64,000 bases of DNA from Rhodothalassiaceae bacterium (GCA_026004935.1 BPKC01000001.1:1155491-1219490); one strand, 5' to 3'. Shown: positions 17,595 to 28,608, numbered from the stretch's first letter. Notes: generated by a model from the letters alone, not told the origin. A program made the numbers and translations.

Positions 17595-19105
17595 CGCTGG
17601 CGATGGTGAAGAATGGCGCAGACCCGATGAACGCCGGCGCCGCCGCACCCCGGCGGCTCTCGCAGCTTCTGGGGCTGAAGGAGGCGCCGGACGTGTGGGT
17701 GCGCGGCATCGCCATTGACAGCCGGCGGGTGCGTCCCGGCGACCTCTTCGCCGCCCTGCCCGGCAGCCGACACGACGGCGCCGCCTTCATCCCGGATGCG
17801 GTGGCGCGCGGCGCGGTGGCGGTGCTGGCCGCGGAAGGCGCGGTGGATCCGGCGGCGCTTTCCGTGCCCGTCGTCACCGTTCCCGATCCCCATCGCGCGC
17901 TGGCCGAGATCGCGGCACGGTTCTACGGCGCACAGCCGGAGCGGGTGGTCGCGGTCACCGGCACGAACGGAAAGAGCTCGGTGGTCGAATTCCTGCGCCA
18001 GCTCTGGGCCGCGCGCGGGCTGCCCGCCGCCAGCATCGGTACGCTCGGCGTGCGCGGGATCGGCGAGGAGCTTGTGTCTTCCGGGCTGACCTCTCCCGAC
18101 GCCTTGACGCTCCACCGGCTGCTCGCCGCGCTGGCCGAGAAAGGGGCGAGCCGGGTCGCGATCGAGGCCTCGAGCCACGGCCTCGCCCAGAAACGGCTCG
18201 ATGCGGTGCGGCTGTCGGCCGCCGCCTTCACCAATCTCACCCGCGATCATCTCGACTATCACCGCACGATGGAGGCCTATTTCTACGCCAAGGCCCGGCT
18301 CTTCGGCGAGCTGCTCAGGCCCGGCGCGCCGGCCGTCGTCGTCGTCGAGGACGAGTGGGGCCGCGAGATGGAGATGCTGGCCTGGGGCCGCGGCATGCGC
18401 GTGCTTTCCATCGGCGCCAAGGGAGCGGACTGGCGGATCGCGGACTGGCGGCCGCTTGCGGGCGGACAGCGGGCGCGGATCGGGACGGCCGAGGGCGAAG
18501 GCCACGAGGTGACGCTGCCGCTGATCGGCCGCTTCCAGCTCGTCAATGCGCTGGTGGCGGCGGCGCTCATGCATCTGAGCGAGGACGTGCCGGTCGCGGA
18601 AGCGCTGGCGCTGCTTTCCGGGCTTCGGCCCGTGCCGGGCCGGATCGAGCATCTGGGGCGCACGCCGGCGGGCGGCGAGGTCTACCTCGACTACGCCCAT
18701 ACCCCCGCCGGACTCGAGGCGGTGCTGGAGGCGGTGCGGCCCCATGCGAAGGGACGCATCGTCATCGTCTTCGGCTGCGGCGGCGACCGCGACCCGGGCA
18801 AGCGCGAGATGATGGGCGCGATCGCCGCGCGGCTCGCCGATCGCGTGATCGTCACCGACGACAACCCGCGCAGCGAGGACCCGGCGGCCATCCGCCGGAT
18901 GGTGCTGGCCGGCGCGCCGGGGGCCCGCGAGATCGGCGACCGCGCCGAGGCCATTCGCGCGGGGCTCGCCATGCTCGGGCCGGGAGACGTGCTGCTGGTT
19001 ACGGGCAAGGGCCATGAGACCGGCCAGATCGTGGGAGAGGACGTGCTGCCCTTCAGCGATGCGGCGGTGGTGCGCGCCTGGCTGGCGGAGCAGGGGAGCG
19101 GGTGA
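17591..19105 (+). CDS. murE: UDP-MurNAc-tripeptide synthetase MurE (meso-diaminopimelate adding)
   Basis: ATP-dependent ligase that adds meso-diaminopimelate to UDP-MurNAc-L-Ala-D-Glu. The 504-residue protein has the uridine-site segment with [14 protein letters not shown], the ATP loop VTGTNGKSS (122-130), [24 protein letters not shown], and the DNPR motif (424-427) that marks diaminopimelate rather than lysine specificity. It overlaps ftsI at its start and mraY at its end by one base (TGATG). murF, which normally follows, is absent here. Confidence 0.96.
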   Translation: MTLAMVKNGADPMNAGAAAPRRLSQLLGLKEAPDVWVRGIAIDSRRVRPGDLFAALPGSRHDGAAFIPDAVARGAVAVLAAEGAVDPAALSVPVVTVPDPHRALAEIAARFYGAQPERVVAVTGTNGKSSVVEFLRQLWAARGLPAASIGTLGVRGIGEELVSSGLTSPDALTLHRLLAALAEKGASRVAIEASSHGLAQKRLDAVRLSAAAFTNLTRDHLDYHRTMEAYFYAKARLFGELLRPGAPAVVVVEDEWGREMEMLAWGRGMRVLSIGAKGADWRIADWRPLAGGQRARIGTAEGEGHEVTLPLIGRFQLVNALVAAALMHLSEDVPVAEALALLSGLRPVPGRIEHLGRTPAGGEVYLDYAHTPAGLEAVLEAVRPHAKGRIVIVFGCGGDRDPGKREMMGAIAARLADRVIVTDDNPRSEDPAAIRRMVLAGAPGAREIGDRAEAIRAGLAMLGPGDVLLVTGKGHETGQIVGEDVLPFSDAAVVRAWLAEQGSG

Positions 19106-20181
19106 TGCTGTATCATCTTCTGCGACCGCTGGCCGACGAGTTCATCGTCTTCAATCTCGTGCGGTATCTGACCTTCCGCACCGGCGCGGCGCTGCTGACC
19201 GCGCTGCTGATCTCCTTTCTCATCGGCCCGCCGCTCATCCGCTGGCTGAAGCGCCGCCAGACGAACGGCCAGCCGATCCGGGCCGACGGTCCGCCGCAGC
19301 ACCTGCTCACGAAGGCGGGGACGCCGACGATGGGCGGGCTGATGATCCTGATCGCGCTCTGCCTGTCCACGCTGCTCTGGATCGACCTCGGGAATCCCTT
19401 CGTGTGGATCGTGCTGGGCGTGACGCTCGGCTTCGGCGCCATCGGCTTCGTCGACGACTATCTCAAGGTCACGAAGCGCAACCCGCGCGGTGTGCCGGGG
19501 ATCGTCAAGCTGGCGGGAGAGACGGTGGTGGCGGTGGCCGCCGCGGTGGTGCTCGCGGCGCTCAACGGGCCGACGCTCACCGTACCCTTCTTCAAGGAGG
19601 TGATGCTGGATCTGGGCGTCTTCTACCCCGCCTTTGCGGTGCTGGTGATCGCAGGCACCGCCAATGCCGTCAATCTGACGGACGGGCTGGACGGGCTCGC
19701 CACCATGCCGGCGATCATCGCCGCCGGTGCGCTGGGCTTCATCGCCTATGTCGTCGGCAACGCCATCTATGCCGAATATCTCCAGATTCCCTTCGTGCGC
19801 GGCGCGGGCGAGCTTGCCGTCTTCTGCGGCGCGCTGATCGGCGCGGGGCTGGGTTTCCTCTGGTACAATGCCCCGCCGGCCGCCGTCTTCATGGGGGATA
19901 CCGGCTCGCTCGCCATCGGCGGTGCGCTGGGCGCGGTGGCGATGGTCGCCAAGCAGGAGCTCGTGCTCGTCATCATCGGCGGGCTGTTCGTGCTGGAGAC
20001 GGTCTCGGTGATCGTCCAGGTCGTCTCCTTCAAGCTCACCGGGCGGCGGGTCTTCCGCATGGCGCCGCTGCATCACCATTTCGAGCACAAGGGCTGGTCC
20101 GAGCCCACCATCGTGATCCGCTTCTGGATCATCTCGCTGGTGCTGGCGCTGGTCGGCCTTGCGACGCTGAAGCTGAGGTAG
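19105..20181 (+). CDS. mraY: Phospho-MurNAc-pentapeptide transferase MraY
   Basis: Integral membrane enzyme that moves phospho-MurNAc-pentapeptide onto undecaprenyl phosphate, making lipid I. The 358-residue protein has about ten membrane segments, [17 protein letters not shown], the catalytic [18 protein letters not shown] and the cytoplasmic [12 protein letters not shown] prefer the ATG at 19105, which overlaps the murE stop; a GTG three bases earlier is also in frame. Confidence 0.96.
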   Translation: MLYHLLRPLADEFIVFNLVRYLTFRTGAALLTALLISFLIGPPLIRWLKRRQTNGQPIRADGPPQHLLTKAGTPTMGGLMILIALCLSTLLWIDLGNPFVWIVLGVTLGFGAIGFVDDYLKVTKRNPRGVPGIVKLAGETVVAVAAAVVLAALNGPTLTVPFFKEVMLDLGVFYPAFAVLVIAGTANAVNLTDGLDGLATMPAIIAAGALGFIAYVVGNAIYAEYLQIPFVRGAGELAVFCGALIGAGLGFLWYNAPPAAVFMGDTGSLAIGGALGAVAMVAKQELVLVIIGGLFVLETVSVIVQVVSFKLTGRRVFRMAPLHHHFEHKGWSEPTIVIRFWIISLVLALVGLATLKLR

Positions 20182-20185
20182 CGGC

Positions 20186-21625
20186 ATGATGGCGGCAGTG
20201 GCCGAAGGACCGGAGGAGATGGCGGCCGGCGGGCTGCCGCTGCCGCATTTCGCGCGTCCCGTCGGGATCCTCGGACTCGCGCGCACGGGCCGCGCCGCGC
20301 GCGCGGCGCTGCTGGCGGTCGGCAACCGCGTGCTGGTCCATGACGATCGCGCCGAGGCGCTGGCGGACATTCCGGGAGACGAGCGGCTCGCCGAGGAGGC
20401 GGTCGCCGGCCTTGCACGCCTGCTGGTTTCGCCTGGCGTCCCGATCACGGGCCCGAACGCGCATCCCCTCGCGGTCCGCGCACGGGAGGCGGGTGTGCCG
20501 ATCATCGGCGACCTCGATCTCTTCACGCTCGCCGAACCCGGCCTTGCCGCCCACCGCACGGTCGGGATCACCGGCACCAACGGCAAGTCCACGACGACCG
20601 CGCTCGTCGCCCATGTCGTCGAGGCCGCGGGCCGGCCCGCCGCGGCCGCCGGCAACATCGGCCGGCCGATCCTCTCGCTCGCACCGCTCGAGGCGGGCGG
20701 GGTGTACGTCTTCGAGCTGTCGTCCTTCCAGCTCGATCTCGCCGGTCCCGATGCCGCGCTGGATGTCGGGGTGCTGCTCAACATCACCCCCGATCACCTC
20801 GACCGCCACGGCGGCATGGCCGCCTATGTCGCCGCCAAGCGCCGGATCGCGGACCTCGCGCGCCGGCGCGGCGGGCGGATCGTGCTGTCGCTGGAAAGCG
20901 CCGTCACCCGCACGCTTGCGGAAGAGCTTGCCGGCTCGGACCTTATCACCATCGCGGTCGCGCCGGACCGGCCGGTCGCGGTGGAGGTGACGGTCGAAGG
21001 CCGGCTCGTCGATCATGCCTTCGAGGCCGGGCGGATCGTCGGCGATCTTTCGCGGCTGGTCCGCCTGCGCGGGCGGCACAACTGGGAGAATGCGGCGGCC
21101 GCCTATGCCGCCGCGCGCCTCGTGGGGCTCTCAGTGGAGGAGGCCTTCGCCGGGATCGAAAGCTTCCCCGGTCTCGCCCACCGCCAGGAGCTGGTGGCCG
21201 AGATCGCGGGCGTGACCTTCGTCAACGATTCCAAGGCGACCAATCTGGACGCCGCCGCCCGCGCGCTGGCGGCCTTCCAGCGCATCCACTGGCTGGCGGG
21301 CGGACGCGCCAAGTCCACCGATCTCACTGCGCTCGAACCGCTGCTCGGGCAGGTGCGTGCCGCCTGGCTGTTCGGCGAATGCGCGGGCGATTTCGCCGCC
21401 GCCCTCGCCGGCCGGGTGCCCTGCCGGCGTTTTGCGAAGCTGAAAGAGGCGGTGGAGGCGGCGGCCGCCGCCGCCGAGGCCGGCGAGGTGGTGCTGCTGT
21501 CGCCCGGGGCCGCCTCCTTCGACCAGTACCGCGACTTCGAGGAGCGCGGAGAGGATTTCCGCCGCATCGTCATGGCGCTTGCCGGCACGTCTCCGCGGCA
21601 GGGGAAGGAGGGCGGGCAGCGATGA
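20186..21625 (+). CDS. murD: UDP-MurNAc-L-alanine:D-glutamate ligase MurD
   Basis: Cytoplasmic ATP-dependent ligase that adds D-Glu to UDP-MurNAc-L-Ala. The 479-residue protein has an N-terminal Rossmann domain (VGILGLARTGRAA), the ATP loop GITGTNGKSTTTAL, NITPDHLDRHGG, RGRHNWENAAAA and FVNDSKATN. Its last four bases (ATGA) contain the ftsW start codon. Confidence 0.95.
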   Translation: MMAAVAEGPEEMAAGGLPLPHFARPVGILGLARTGRAARAALLAVGNRVLVHDDRAEALADIPGDERLAEEAVAGLARLLVSPGVPITGPNAHPLAVRAREAGVPIIGDLDLFTLAEPGLAAHRTVGITGTNGKSTTTALVAHVVEAAGRPAAAAGNIGRPILSLAPLEAGGVYVFELSSFQLDLAGPDAALDVGVLLNITPDHLDRHGGMAAYVAAKRRIADLARRRGGRIVLSLESAVTRTLAEELAGSDLITIAVAPDRPVAVEVTVEGRLVDHAFEAGRIVGDLSRLVRLRGRHNWENAAAAYAAARLVGLSVEEAFAGIESFPGLAHRQELVAEIAGVTFVNDSKATNLDAAARALAAFQRIHWLAGGRAKSTDLTALEPLLGQVRAAWLFGECAGDFAAALAGRVPCRRFAKLKEAVEAAAAAAEAGEVVLLSPGAASFDQYRDFEERGEDFRRIVMALAGTSPRQGKEGGQR

Positions 21626-22794
21626 AGACCGGCCGGCCCTTTCTTTCGCGTGCGGACGACAGCCTGCTTGCGCGCTGGTGGTGGACCACCGACCGCAGCC
21701 TCCTGCTTGTCGTGCTGATGCTGCTCGTGATCGGCGTCGTGCTGTCGTTTTCCGCGAGCCCGGCGGTGGCCGAACGCCTCGGCCTTCCGCCCTTCCATTT
21801 CGCCTTCCGCCAGCTCGTCTTCGCGGCCACCGCCTTCGCCGTAATTCTGCTGCTGTCGATGCTCGATGCGGTGACCGCGCGGCGGCTTGCGATCGCGGGG
21901 GCGCTCGCGGGTCTTTGCGCCGTCGGCGCGACGCTGCTCGAAGGCGATGTGATCAAGGGCGCGCGCCGCTGGCTCGATCTCGGGATCATCGCGGTCCAGC
22001 CCACGGAGTTCCTGAAGCCCTGCCTGATGGTCACGACCGCCTGGCTGCTCGCCGGCGCCATCCGTCAGCCGGGGTTTCCGGGTGCGCAGGTCGCGACCGT
22101 TCTCGTCGGAATCGCGGCGATGCTGATGCTCGCCCAGCCCGATGTCGGGCAGACGCTGCTGCTGCTCGCCGCCTTTTCGGTGCAGCTGCTGCTCTTCGGC
22201 GTGCCGCTGCAGCGGCTTGCCATTCCGGTGGTGGCGGGGATGGCGGCGCTCATCGTCGCCTACCTCAATTTTCCGCATGTGAGCGCGCGCATCGACGCCT
22301 TTCTGGCGCGCGGGCCCGATGGCCACGGTTATCAGGTGGAGACGGCGCTGAAGGCGATCAGGAGCGGCGGCGTGCTCGGCGTCGGGCCGGCGGCCGGCAC
22401 GGTCAAGAAGGTGCTGCCCGACGCCCACACCGACTTCATCTTCGCGGCCGCGGGCGAGGAGTTCGGCCTCATCGCCGGTCTGGCGCTGATCGCGCTTTAT
22501 GCGACCATCGTGCTGCGGCTGCTCGCGCGCGCTTCCGACGGCGGGGGCGACGCCTTCGCGGTGCTGGCCGCGGGCGGGCTCGCGGCGCTTCTCGGCCTTC
22601 AGGCGGCCATCAACATCGGCGTCAACCTGGCGATGCTGCCGCCGAAGGGCATGACGCTGCCCTTCGTGTCCTACGGCGGCTCATCGGCGCTGTCCTCGGC
22701 GCTCACGCTCGGCCTTGCGCTCGCCTTCATCCGGCGCGAGCCGGACGCGGCGGCGGCAGGCTGGGGGCGCGCGATCGCGGGAGCACGGCCATGA
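21622..22794 (+). CDS. ftsW: Septal peptidoglycan polymerase FtsW (SEDS family)
   Basis: Lipid II polymerase that works with FtsI at the septum. The 390-residue polytopic protein shows KGARRWLDLG with QPTEFLKP, AQPDVGQTLLL, the long periplasmic loop with GYQVETALKAIRSGG, DFIFAAAGEEFGLI and the C-terminal PFVSYGGSSALSS. Start ATG at 21622 overlaps murD, and the end overlaps murG by four bases. Confidence 0.95.
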   Translation: MKTGRPFLSRADDSLLARWWWTTDRSLLLVVLMLLVIGVVLSFSASPAVAERLGLPPFHFAFRQLVFAATAFAVILLLSMLDAVTARRLAIAGALAGLCAVGATLLEGDVIKGARRWLDLGIIAVQPTEFLKPCLMVTTAWLLAGAIRQPGFPGAQVATVLVGIAAMLMLAQPDVGQTLLLLAAFSVQLLLFGVPLQRLAIPVVAGMAALIVAYLNFPHVSARIDAFLARGPDGHGYQVETALKAIRSGGVLGVGPAAGTVKKVLPDAHTDFIFAAAGEEFGLIAGLALIALYATIVLRLLARASDGGGDAFAVLAAGGLAALLGLQAAINIGVNLAMLPPKGMTLPFVSYGGSSALSSALTLGLALAFIRREPDAAAAGWGRAIAGARP

Positions 22795-23957
22795 ACGAGC
22801 CGATGACGAACGCAGATGATCGCGGCCCGGTGGTGCTCGCCGCCGGGGGTACGGGCGGCCACGTGATGCCCGCGCGCGCACTGGCCGAGGCGCTCGCCCG
22901 GCGCGGGATCGCGAGCGCGATGATCACCGACCGCCGCGGCGCCCGCTTCTTCGGCCCAGAGCTCGAGGACGCGCCGGCGCTGGTGCTCGAGGCCGGACGG
23001 CTCACGGCCGACCTGAAGGCCCGGGCCTTCGCCCTTGCGCGGATCGTGCCCAATTTCGCCGCAAGCTGGCGATTCCTGAGGGGGCAGCGGGCGCGGATGC
23101 TCATCGGCTTCGGCGGCTATCCGACGCTTCCCGCGGCGCTTGCCGCGCAGCTTGCGGGGCTGCCCGTCGTCGTCCACGAGCAGAACGCGGTGCTCGGGCG
23201 CGTGAACCGCCTGCTCGCGCCGCGCGCGCGCCTCGTGGCGCTGAGCTTCCCGGATACGCGCCGGCTGCCCCGGCGGCTGCGGCGGGTGGCCGTAACCGGC
23301 CTGCCGCTGCGCCGCCAGTTGCGGGATGCGACACCGCGTCCCGTCGCGCGCGGCAACGAGCGGCGCATTCTCGTCCTGGGCGGCAGTCAGGGGGCACGGA
23401 TCCTGGCCGACATCGTGCCGGCGGCGATCGCCGCTCTCGCCCCCGTGTGGCGGGGGCGGCTTTCGGTCGTCCAGCAGGCGCGACCGGAGGACGTCGCTCG
23501 CACCCGGGCCGCCTATGCCGCAGCCGGGATCCGCGCCGAGGTGGCCGCCTTCTTTCCGGATGCGCCGCAGCGCATGGCCGGGGCGGATCTCGTGATCGCG
23601 CGTGCGGGCGCCGGAACGCTGTTCGAGCTTGCGGCCCTCGGTCGGCCGGCTCTCGTGATCCCGCTGGCGGTCGCGACCGACGACCATCAGTCCGTCAACG
23701 CCCGGCACTTCGCCCTGCGCGGCGGCCTGCGCGTGCTGCCGGAAGCGGAAGCCGATCCCCGTCATCTGGCCGCGTGCCTCGCAACCCTGCTCGCCGACGG
23801 CGAGGAGCTGCGGCGCATGGGTGCGGCCATGGCCGCCGCCGCCACCGGCGACGGGGCCGACCGGCTGGCCGACCTCGTCTGTGATCTCCTCGCCGAATCC
23901 CGGGCCGGGAGAGCCCCCGCGCATGGCGGTCTTCAGCTTTTGGGAGGTGCGTCATGA
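22791..23957 (+). CDS. murG: Lipid II synthase MurG
   Basis: Membrane-associated GT-B glycosyltransferase that adds GlcNAc from UDP-GlcNAc to lipid I. The 388-residue protein has [13 protein letters not shown] (donor/acceptor glycine loop), [36 protein letters not shown] and the donor-site [16 protein letters not shown] with DDHQSVNA. Start ATG at 22791 overlaps ftsW, and the end overlaps murC by four bases. Confidence 0.95.
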   Translation: MNEPMTNADDRGPVVLAAGGTGGHVMPARALAEALARRGIASAMITDRRGARFFGPELEDAPALVLEAGRLTADLKARAFALARIVPNFAASWRFLRGQRARMLIGFGGYPTLPAALAAQLAGLPVVVHEQNAVLGRVNRLLAPRARLVALSFPDTRRLPRRLRRVAVTGLPLRRQLRDATPRPVARGNERRILVLGGSQGARILADIVPAAIAALAPVWRGRLSVVQQARPEDVARTRAAYAAAGIRAEVAAFFPDAPQRMAGADLVIARAGAGTLFELAALGRPALVIPLAVATDDHQSVNARHFALRGGLRVLPEAEADPRHLAACLATLLADGEELRRMGAAMAAAATGDGADRLADLVCDLLAESRAGRAPAHGGLQLLGGAS

Positions 23958-25381
23958 GGCGGCCGCCATTCGGCGTCGAGCGCATCCATTTCGTCGGCAT
24001 CGGCGGCATCGGCATGTCCGGGATCGCCGAACTCATGCACAACCTCGGCTACCGGGTGGAGGGCTGCGATCGGCAGGAAGGGCCCAACGTCGCGCGCCTG
24101 CGCCGGCTCGGGATACCGGTCGCCGTCGGCCACGCGGCCGAGCATGTGGAAGGCGTCGACGCGCTCGTCATCTCCTCGGCCGTGCGCGACGACAATCCGG
24201 ACGTGCGCGCGGCGCGGGCCCGCCATGTGCCGGTGGTGCGGCGTGCCGAGATGCTCGCCGAACTGATGCGGCTCAAATACACGGTCGCCGTCGCCGGCAG
24301 CCACGGCAAGACCACCACCACCTCGCTGTGCGCCGCGGTGATGGAGGCGGGCGGGCTGGATCCCACCGCCGTCATCGGCGGCATCGTCAACGCCTACGGC
24401 TCCAATGCCCGCCTCGGCGCGGGCGAGTGGATGGTGGTCGAGACCGACGAATCCGACGGCAGCTTCGTCAAGCTGCCCGCGACCATCGCCGTCGTCACCA
24501 ACATCGACCCGGAGCACCTCGACCACTACGGCGATTTCGAGGCCGAGCGCGCGGCCTTCCGCGCCTTCGTCGGCCATGTGCCCTTCTATGGCGCGGCGGT
24601 CCTGTGCATGGACCATCCCGAGGTCCAGGCGCTGATCCCGCATCTGGCCGACCGGCGCGTGGTCACCTACGGCTTCTCGCCCCAGGCCGACGTGCGTGCG
24701 CAGGATCTTCGCGGCGGCGACGGCGCGATGCTGTTCGACGTCGTCATCCGCGGCCGCGACGGAACGGAACGCCGCGTCGGCGACGTGCGGCTCGCCATGC
24801 CCGGCCGGCACAACGTCCAGAATGCGCTGGCGGCGATCGCGGTCGCCGACCTGCTCGGCATCGCCGACGACGTCTGGCGCCGGGCCCTTGCGGAATTCGC
24901 CGGCATCCACCGGCGCTTCTCGCGGGTCGGCGAGGCGGCGGGCGTGACCGTCATCGACGACTATGCGCATCACCCCGTGGAGATCGCGGCCGTGCTGAAG
25001 GCCGCGCGGGAATTCTGGCCGGCGCGCCGGATTCATGCGGTCGTCCAGCCCCACCGCTTCACGCGGCTTCAGGCGCTTTTCGAGGAATTCTGCACCGCCT
25101 TCAACGACGCGGACCGGGTCGTCGTGCTGCCGGTCTATGCCGCCGGCGAGGCGCCGATCGCCGGCGTCGGCCACGAGCGGCTCGCAGAAGGCATCCGCGG
25201 TCACGGCCATCGCGCCGTCGTACTTGCGACGGGCCCGGCCGATCTGGCCGACGTGCTCGCAGCCGACCTCGGCGCCGGCGACGTCGTGATCTGTCTGGGC
25301 GCGGGCTCGATCAGCCAGTGGGCGCACGCTTTGCCGGCTGAACTGGCGGACCGCATGGGCGAGCGGGAGGGGACGGCATGA
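23954..25381 (+). CDS. murC: UDP-MurNAc:L-alanine ligase MurC
   Basis: First Mur ligase, joining L-Ala to UDP-MurNAc. The 475-residue protein has [17 protein letters not shown], the ATP loop [45 protein letters not shown] and QPHRFTRLQ, all family signatures. It overlaps murG and murB by four bases each. Confidence 0.96.
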   Translation: MRRPPFGVERIHFVGIGGIGMSGIAELMHNLGYRVEGCDRQEGPNVARLRRLGIPVAVGHAAEHVEGVDALVISSAVRDDNPDVRAARARHVPVVRRAEMLAELMRLKYTVAVAGSHGKTTTTSLCAAVMEAGGLDPTAVIGGIVNAYGSNARLGAGEWMVVETDESDGSFVKLPATIAVVTNIDPEHLDHYGDFEAERAAFRAFVGHVPFYGAAVLCMDHPEVQALIPHLADRRVVTYGFSPQADVRAQDLRGGDGAMLFDVVIRGRDGTERRVGDVRLAMPGRHNVQNALAAIAVADLLGIADDVWRRALAEFAGIHRRFSRVGEAAGVTVIDDYAHHPVEIAAVLKAAREFWPARRIHAVVQPHRFTRLQALFEEFCTAFNDADRVVVLPVYAAGEAPIAGVGHERLAEGIRGHGHRAVVLATGPADLADVLAADLGAGDVVICLGAGSISQWAHALPAELADRMGEREGTA

Positions 25382-26358
25382 TGGCGGCGCGGCAGATGCC
25401 CTCCGGTGGCGACTGGCGCGAGGCGGTCGCGGCCGTGCGGCCCCGCGGCCGGCTGACGGCGGATCGCCCGCTCGCGCCGTTCACCTGGTTCAAGGTGGGC
25501 GGTCCCGCGGAGCTCTTCTTCGAGCCGGCCGACGAGGCGGATCTCGTTGCGGTTCTCGAGGCGGTGCCGCCGGAGATCCCCGTCACGGTGATCGGCTACG
25601 GCTCCAATCTTCTCGTGCGCGACGGCGGCGTGCGCGGGCTCGTGATCCGGCCCGGAAAGGCGCTCGGCGGGCTCGATGTCTCGGGCACCCGGATCACGGC
25701 GGGTGCCGGTGCTGGAGACGTCCTGATCGCCGAGACCGCGGCCGAAGCCGGGATCGCCGGCTTCGCCTTCCTGCGCGGCATCCCCGGCACGATCGGCGGC
25801 GGGCTGAAGACGAATGCCGGGGCCTTCGGCGGCGAGATCGCGGAGATTCTGGTCGAGGCGCGCATCTTCGACCGGCGGCTCGGCCGCATCGTGTGGTGGA
25901 CGCGCGAGGACTTCGCCTTCGCCTACCGCGCGAGCGCGCTCGGCCGCGACCAGATCGCGCTTTCGGTGACCCTCGAGGGCACCGCCGGCGATCCCGCCGG
26001 GATCCGTCAGCGCATGCGCGAGATCATCCGTGCCCGCGAGGAGTCCCAACCGTTGCGCACCCGCACGGGGGGCTCCACCTTCAAGAACCCGCCCGGCCAC
26101 AAGGCGTGGGAGCTGATCGCGCGCGCGGGCTGCCGCGGACTGCGCATCGGCGGCGCCCGGATCTCGGACAAGCACTGCAACTTCATCATCGCCGAGGAAT
26201 CGGCGACCGCCGCGGACATCGAGGACCTCGGGCGCGAGGTGCGCCGGCGCGTCTATGCGCTGACCGGCGTGCTGCTGGAATGGGAGATCGAGCGCATCGG
26301 CGAGCCCCTTCCGGGGCGGGAGCCGACCCGCAACGGCTGGCTGGGGGTGCAGCGATGA
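25378..26358 (+). CDS. murB: UDP-N-acetylenolpyruvylglucosamine reductase MurB
   Basis: FAD/NADPH enzyme that completes UDP-MurNAc. The 326-residue protein has the FAD-binding segment [36 protein letters not shown], the YRASAL motif, and the active-site Ser in [17 protein letters not shown], then [12 protein letters not shown]. It is the short type I form. ddl, which usually follows, is missing: the stop overlaps the ftsQ ATG directly. Confidence 0.95.
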   Translation: MMAARQMPSGGDWREAVAAVRPRGRLTADRPLAPFTWFKVGGPAELFFEPADEADLVAVLEAVPPEIPVTVIGYGSNLLVRDGGVRGLVIRPGKALGGLDVSGTRITAGAGAGDVLIAETAAEAGIAGFAFLRGIPGTIGGGLKTNAGAFGGEIAEILVEARIFDRRLGRIVWWTREDFAFAYRASALGRDQIALSVTLEGTAGDPAGIRQRMREIIRAREESQPLRTRTGGSTFKNPPGHKAWELIARAGCRGLRIGGARISDKHCNFIIAEESATAADIEDLGREVRRRVYALTGVLLEWEIERIGEPLPGREPTRNGWLGVQR

Positions 26359-27161
26359 CGGCGGCCGCGGGCATCCGCAGGACGGGCGCTCTTCTGGCCC
26401 TTGGCGCGCTGGCCGCGCTCGGCGCCCTCATGATGGAAGTGCCGGCGGCCGGCCTCGGCGATGCCGCACGCGGGCTGCGTGCCGCGGCGGATGCGCTGGC
26501 GGCCGATCTCGCCCGCCGCCACGGCCTCGTGGTGAAGGACATCACGCTGACCGGTGCCGCGGGCCCCGCGCGTGCGGCGATCATGGCCGATCTCCAAGGC
26601 TGGCGCGGCCGGCCGCTCATCGCTGTGGATCCGGATGTGGTGCTGGCCGGACTTCTGGCCGATCCCTGGGTGCGGCGCGCCAGTGTCGAGCGCCGGTGGC
26701 CGGACCGGCTGGTCGTGACGGTCGCCACGCGCACACCGGCGGCGGTGCTGCTCGCGGATGACGGCGCCTGGCTCGTCGCGGATGACGGCACGCGGCTCGC
26801 CCGCGCGCACGATGCCGGGCGGGATGCGGGTCTTCTTCGCGTCGCGGGGGCCGGCGCGGCCCGGGCGCTCGCCGGGCTCATGGAGCTGGCGGCGGGCCAT
26901 CCGGCGGTTTTTTCCCGTCTGGACCATGCCGTGCGCGTCGGCGATCGGCGCTGGGATCTCGTCCTGCGCGACGGCCCGCGCATCATGCTGCCCGAGGACG
27001 GGCCGGGCTACGGCCCCGCCGCGGCGCTCGCGCGGCTTGCGGCCCTCGAGCGCGAGGGGGGCATTCTGGAGCGCGCGCTCGCGCGCATCGACCTCAGACT
27101 GGCGGACCGCGTCTTCGTCGCGCCGCTTGCGACGGCCGGAGCGAGGGAGTCCGGGCGATGA
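26355..27161 (+). CDS. ftsQ: Cell division protein FtsQ
   Basis: Bitopic membrane protein that links FtsL/FtsB to early divisome parts. The 268 residues comprise a short cytoplasmic end, one hydrophobic helix (LLALGALAALGALMM), a POTRA domain (about 60-130, with VKDITLTGAAG and DPWVRRASVERRWPDRLVVTV) and the FtsQ beta domain. Sequence is divergent and Ala-rich, so identity rests partly on the position between murB and ftsA. Confidence 0.9.
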   Translation: MTAAAGIRRTGALLALGALAALGALMMEVPAAGLGDAARGLRAAADALAADLARRHGLVVKDITLTGAAGPARAAIMADLQGWRGRPLIAVDPDVVLAGLLADPWVRRASVERRWPDRLVVTVATRTPAAVLLADDGAWLVADDGTRLARAHDAGRDAGLLRVAGAGAARALAGLMELAAGHPAVFSRLDHAVRVGDRRWDLVLRDGPRIMLPEDGPGYGPAAALARLAALEREGGILERALARIDLRLADRVFVAPLATAGARESGR

Positions 27162-28501
27162 CCGCACGCCGCCGCCAGCGCCCGGCATCCGAGGGGCCGC
27201 TTGCCGTGATCGACATCGGCAGCGCGAAGATGACGACGCTGATCGCCCATGTCGGCGAGGACGGCCGCTTCGAGGTGACCGGCATCGGTCACCGCCAGTC
27301 CGAGGGCATCAAGGCGGGCTTCGTCGTCGACATGGCGGCGGCCGCGCACGCGCTGCGCGCCAGCGTCGACCAGGCCGAGCGGCTGGCCGGCGTGCCGGTG
27401 GAGCGGGCGATCGTGTCCGTCAACATCGCCCCCATGGTGAACGCCTCGACGGTCGTGGCGCTCGCCCTCAACGGCGCCGAGGTGACGCCGAAGGTCATCG
27501 AGCGCCTGCATCAGGCGGCGCGGCTGCGCTTCCAGCGCTGGCTGCAGGGGGCGCAGGCGGAGGACGGCGCGGAGATCGCGGTCGCGGGCTCGACGGGCCA
27601 GCCGGGCACGCTCGCACCGCTTCACCTGCGCCCGGTGCTCTGGCGGCTCGACGAGGTGGACAGCCCGCACGCCCCCATCGGACTGAAGGGCGAGCGCATC
27701 GAGCTTGCGGTGCAGATGCTCGCCGTGCCGCGCGCACCGCTCGCCAATCTTGCGGGCCTCGTGGCGCGCGCGCACCTGAAGCCGCAGGCCCATGTCGCCG
27801 CCCCCTTCGCGGCGGGGCTCGCGGCTCTCACGCCGGAGGAGCGCGAGCTGGGTGCGGCGGTGCTCGACATCGGCGCGGGCCGCACGGCCCTCGGAATCTT
27901 CGCCGGCGGCCGCTTCCTGTACGGCGACAGCCTGCCGCTGGCAGGCGCCGCGATCACCCGCGACATCGCCGAGGGCCTGCTCGTCCCGCCCGCTCAGGCC
28001 GAACGCCTCAAATGCCTGCATGGCCATGCCGCGGCCGCGGGGGCCGGCCGGCAGGAGACCATCGAGCTGCGGCGGATCGGGGACGGCCTGCGCGACGAGC
28101 TCGTGAGCGTTCCGGTCGCGCGTCTCGATGCGATCATCGCCGCGCGCGTCGCCGAGATTCTCGAGATGGCGGTGGAACGGCTCGCCGCCGGCGGTTTCGC
28201 CGGGCCGGCCGCGCGGCGCGTCGTGGTCGTCGGCGGCGCTGCGCAACTGGCGGGTCTGGACGAGGCCCTGCTGCGTCTGCGGCCCGGCTGGAGCATCCGG
28301 ATCGGGCGGCCGCTCGGCGTGCTCGGGCTCGCCGAGGCCACGCAGGGCCCGGCGTTCGCGGTGGCGGCCGGCCTGCTCAAGGCCGCGGCCGGACTCGACG
28401 AGGAGATCGCGGTCGATGGGGCCGGGCCGCGCGCGGTTCCGGCGGGAGCGCCCGTCGGCGGGCTGGCCGGGATCGGCCGCTGGATCAAGGAGAACTTCTG
28501 A
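27158..28501 (+). CDS. ftsA: Cell division protein FtsA
   Basis: Actin-like ATPase that anchors FtsZ polymers to the membrane. The 447-residue protein starts its fold with AVIDIGSAKMTTLIA (phosphate 1), has GIKAGFVVDM and SVNIAPMV in the 1C region, AAVLDIGAGRTALGIF (phosphate 2) and RVVVVGGAAQLAGLDE (adenosine), and ends with an amphipathic tail (GLAGIGRWIKENF) that fits membrane targeting. It overlaps ftsQ by four bases. Confidence 0.95.
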   Translation: MTARRRQRPASEGPLAVIDIGSAKMTTLIAHVGEDGRFEVTGIGHRQSEGIKAGFVVDMAAAAHALRASVDQAERLAGVPVERAIVSVNIAPMVNASTVVALALNGAEVTPKVIERLHQAARLRFQRWLQGAQAEDGAEIAVAGSTGQPGTLAPLHLRPVLWRLDEVDSPHAPIGLKGERIELAVQMLAVPRAPLANLAGLVARAHLKPQAHVAAPFAAGLAALTPEERELGAAVLDIGAGRTALGIFAGGRFLYGDSLPLAGAAITRDIAEGLLVPPAQAERLKCLHGHAAAAGAGRQETIELRRIGDGLRDELVSVPVARLDAIIAARVAEILEMAVERLAAGGFAGPAARRVVVVGGAAQLAGLDEALLRLRPGWSIRIGRPLGVLGLAEATQGPAFAVAAGLLKAAAGLDEEIAVDGAGPRAVPAGAPVGGLAGIGRWIKENF

Positions 28502-28590
28502 TGCGCGTGCGCCGCCGGACCGGTCTTGCGGGCGCCGGCCGGCGGCCGAAGGAGGACAAGCCCCGACGCGGAGCGACTGAAGGCCTTTGA
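28501..28590 (+). CDS. Possible 29-residue coupling ORF between ftsA and ftsZ
   Basis: The ftsA stop and an ATG overlap as TGATG; the ATG opens 29 codons of Arg-rich sequence (MRVRRRTGLAGAGRRPKEDK and on) and ends 18 bases before the ftsZ start, just ahead of its Shine-Dalgarno AGGAGGAGAAG. It could pass terminating ribosomes towards ftsZ. GC-rich DNA often leaves such frames open by chance and no family is recognised, so this is a weak call. Confidence 0.2.
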   Translation: MRVRRRTGLAGAGRRPKEDKPRRGATEGL

Positions 28591-28608
28591 AGCAGGAGGA
28601 GAAGTGCC

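Noticed and set aside
21579-22790. Plus-strand extension of murG over 400 codons upstream
   Set aside because: Out-of-frame reading of ftsW; the conserved MurG start LAAGGTGGH sits just after ATG 22791.
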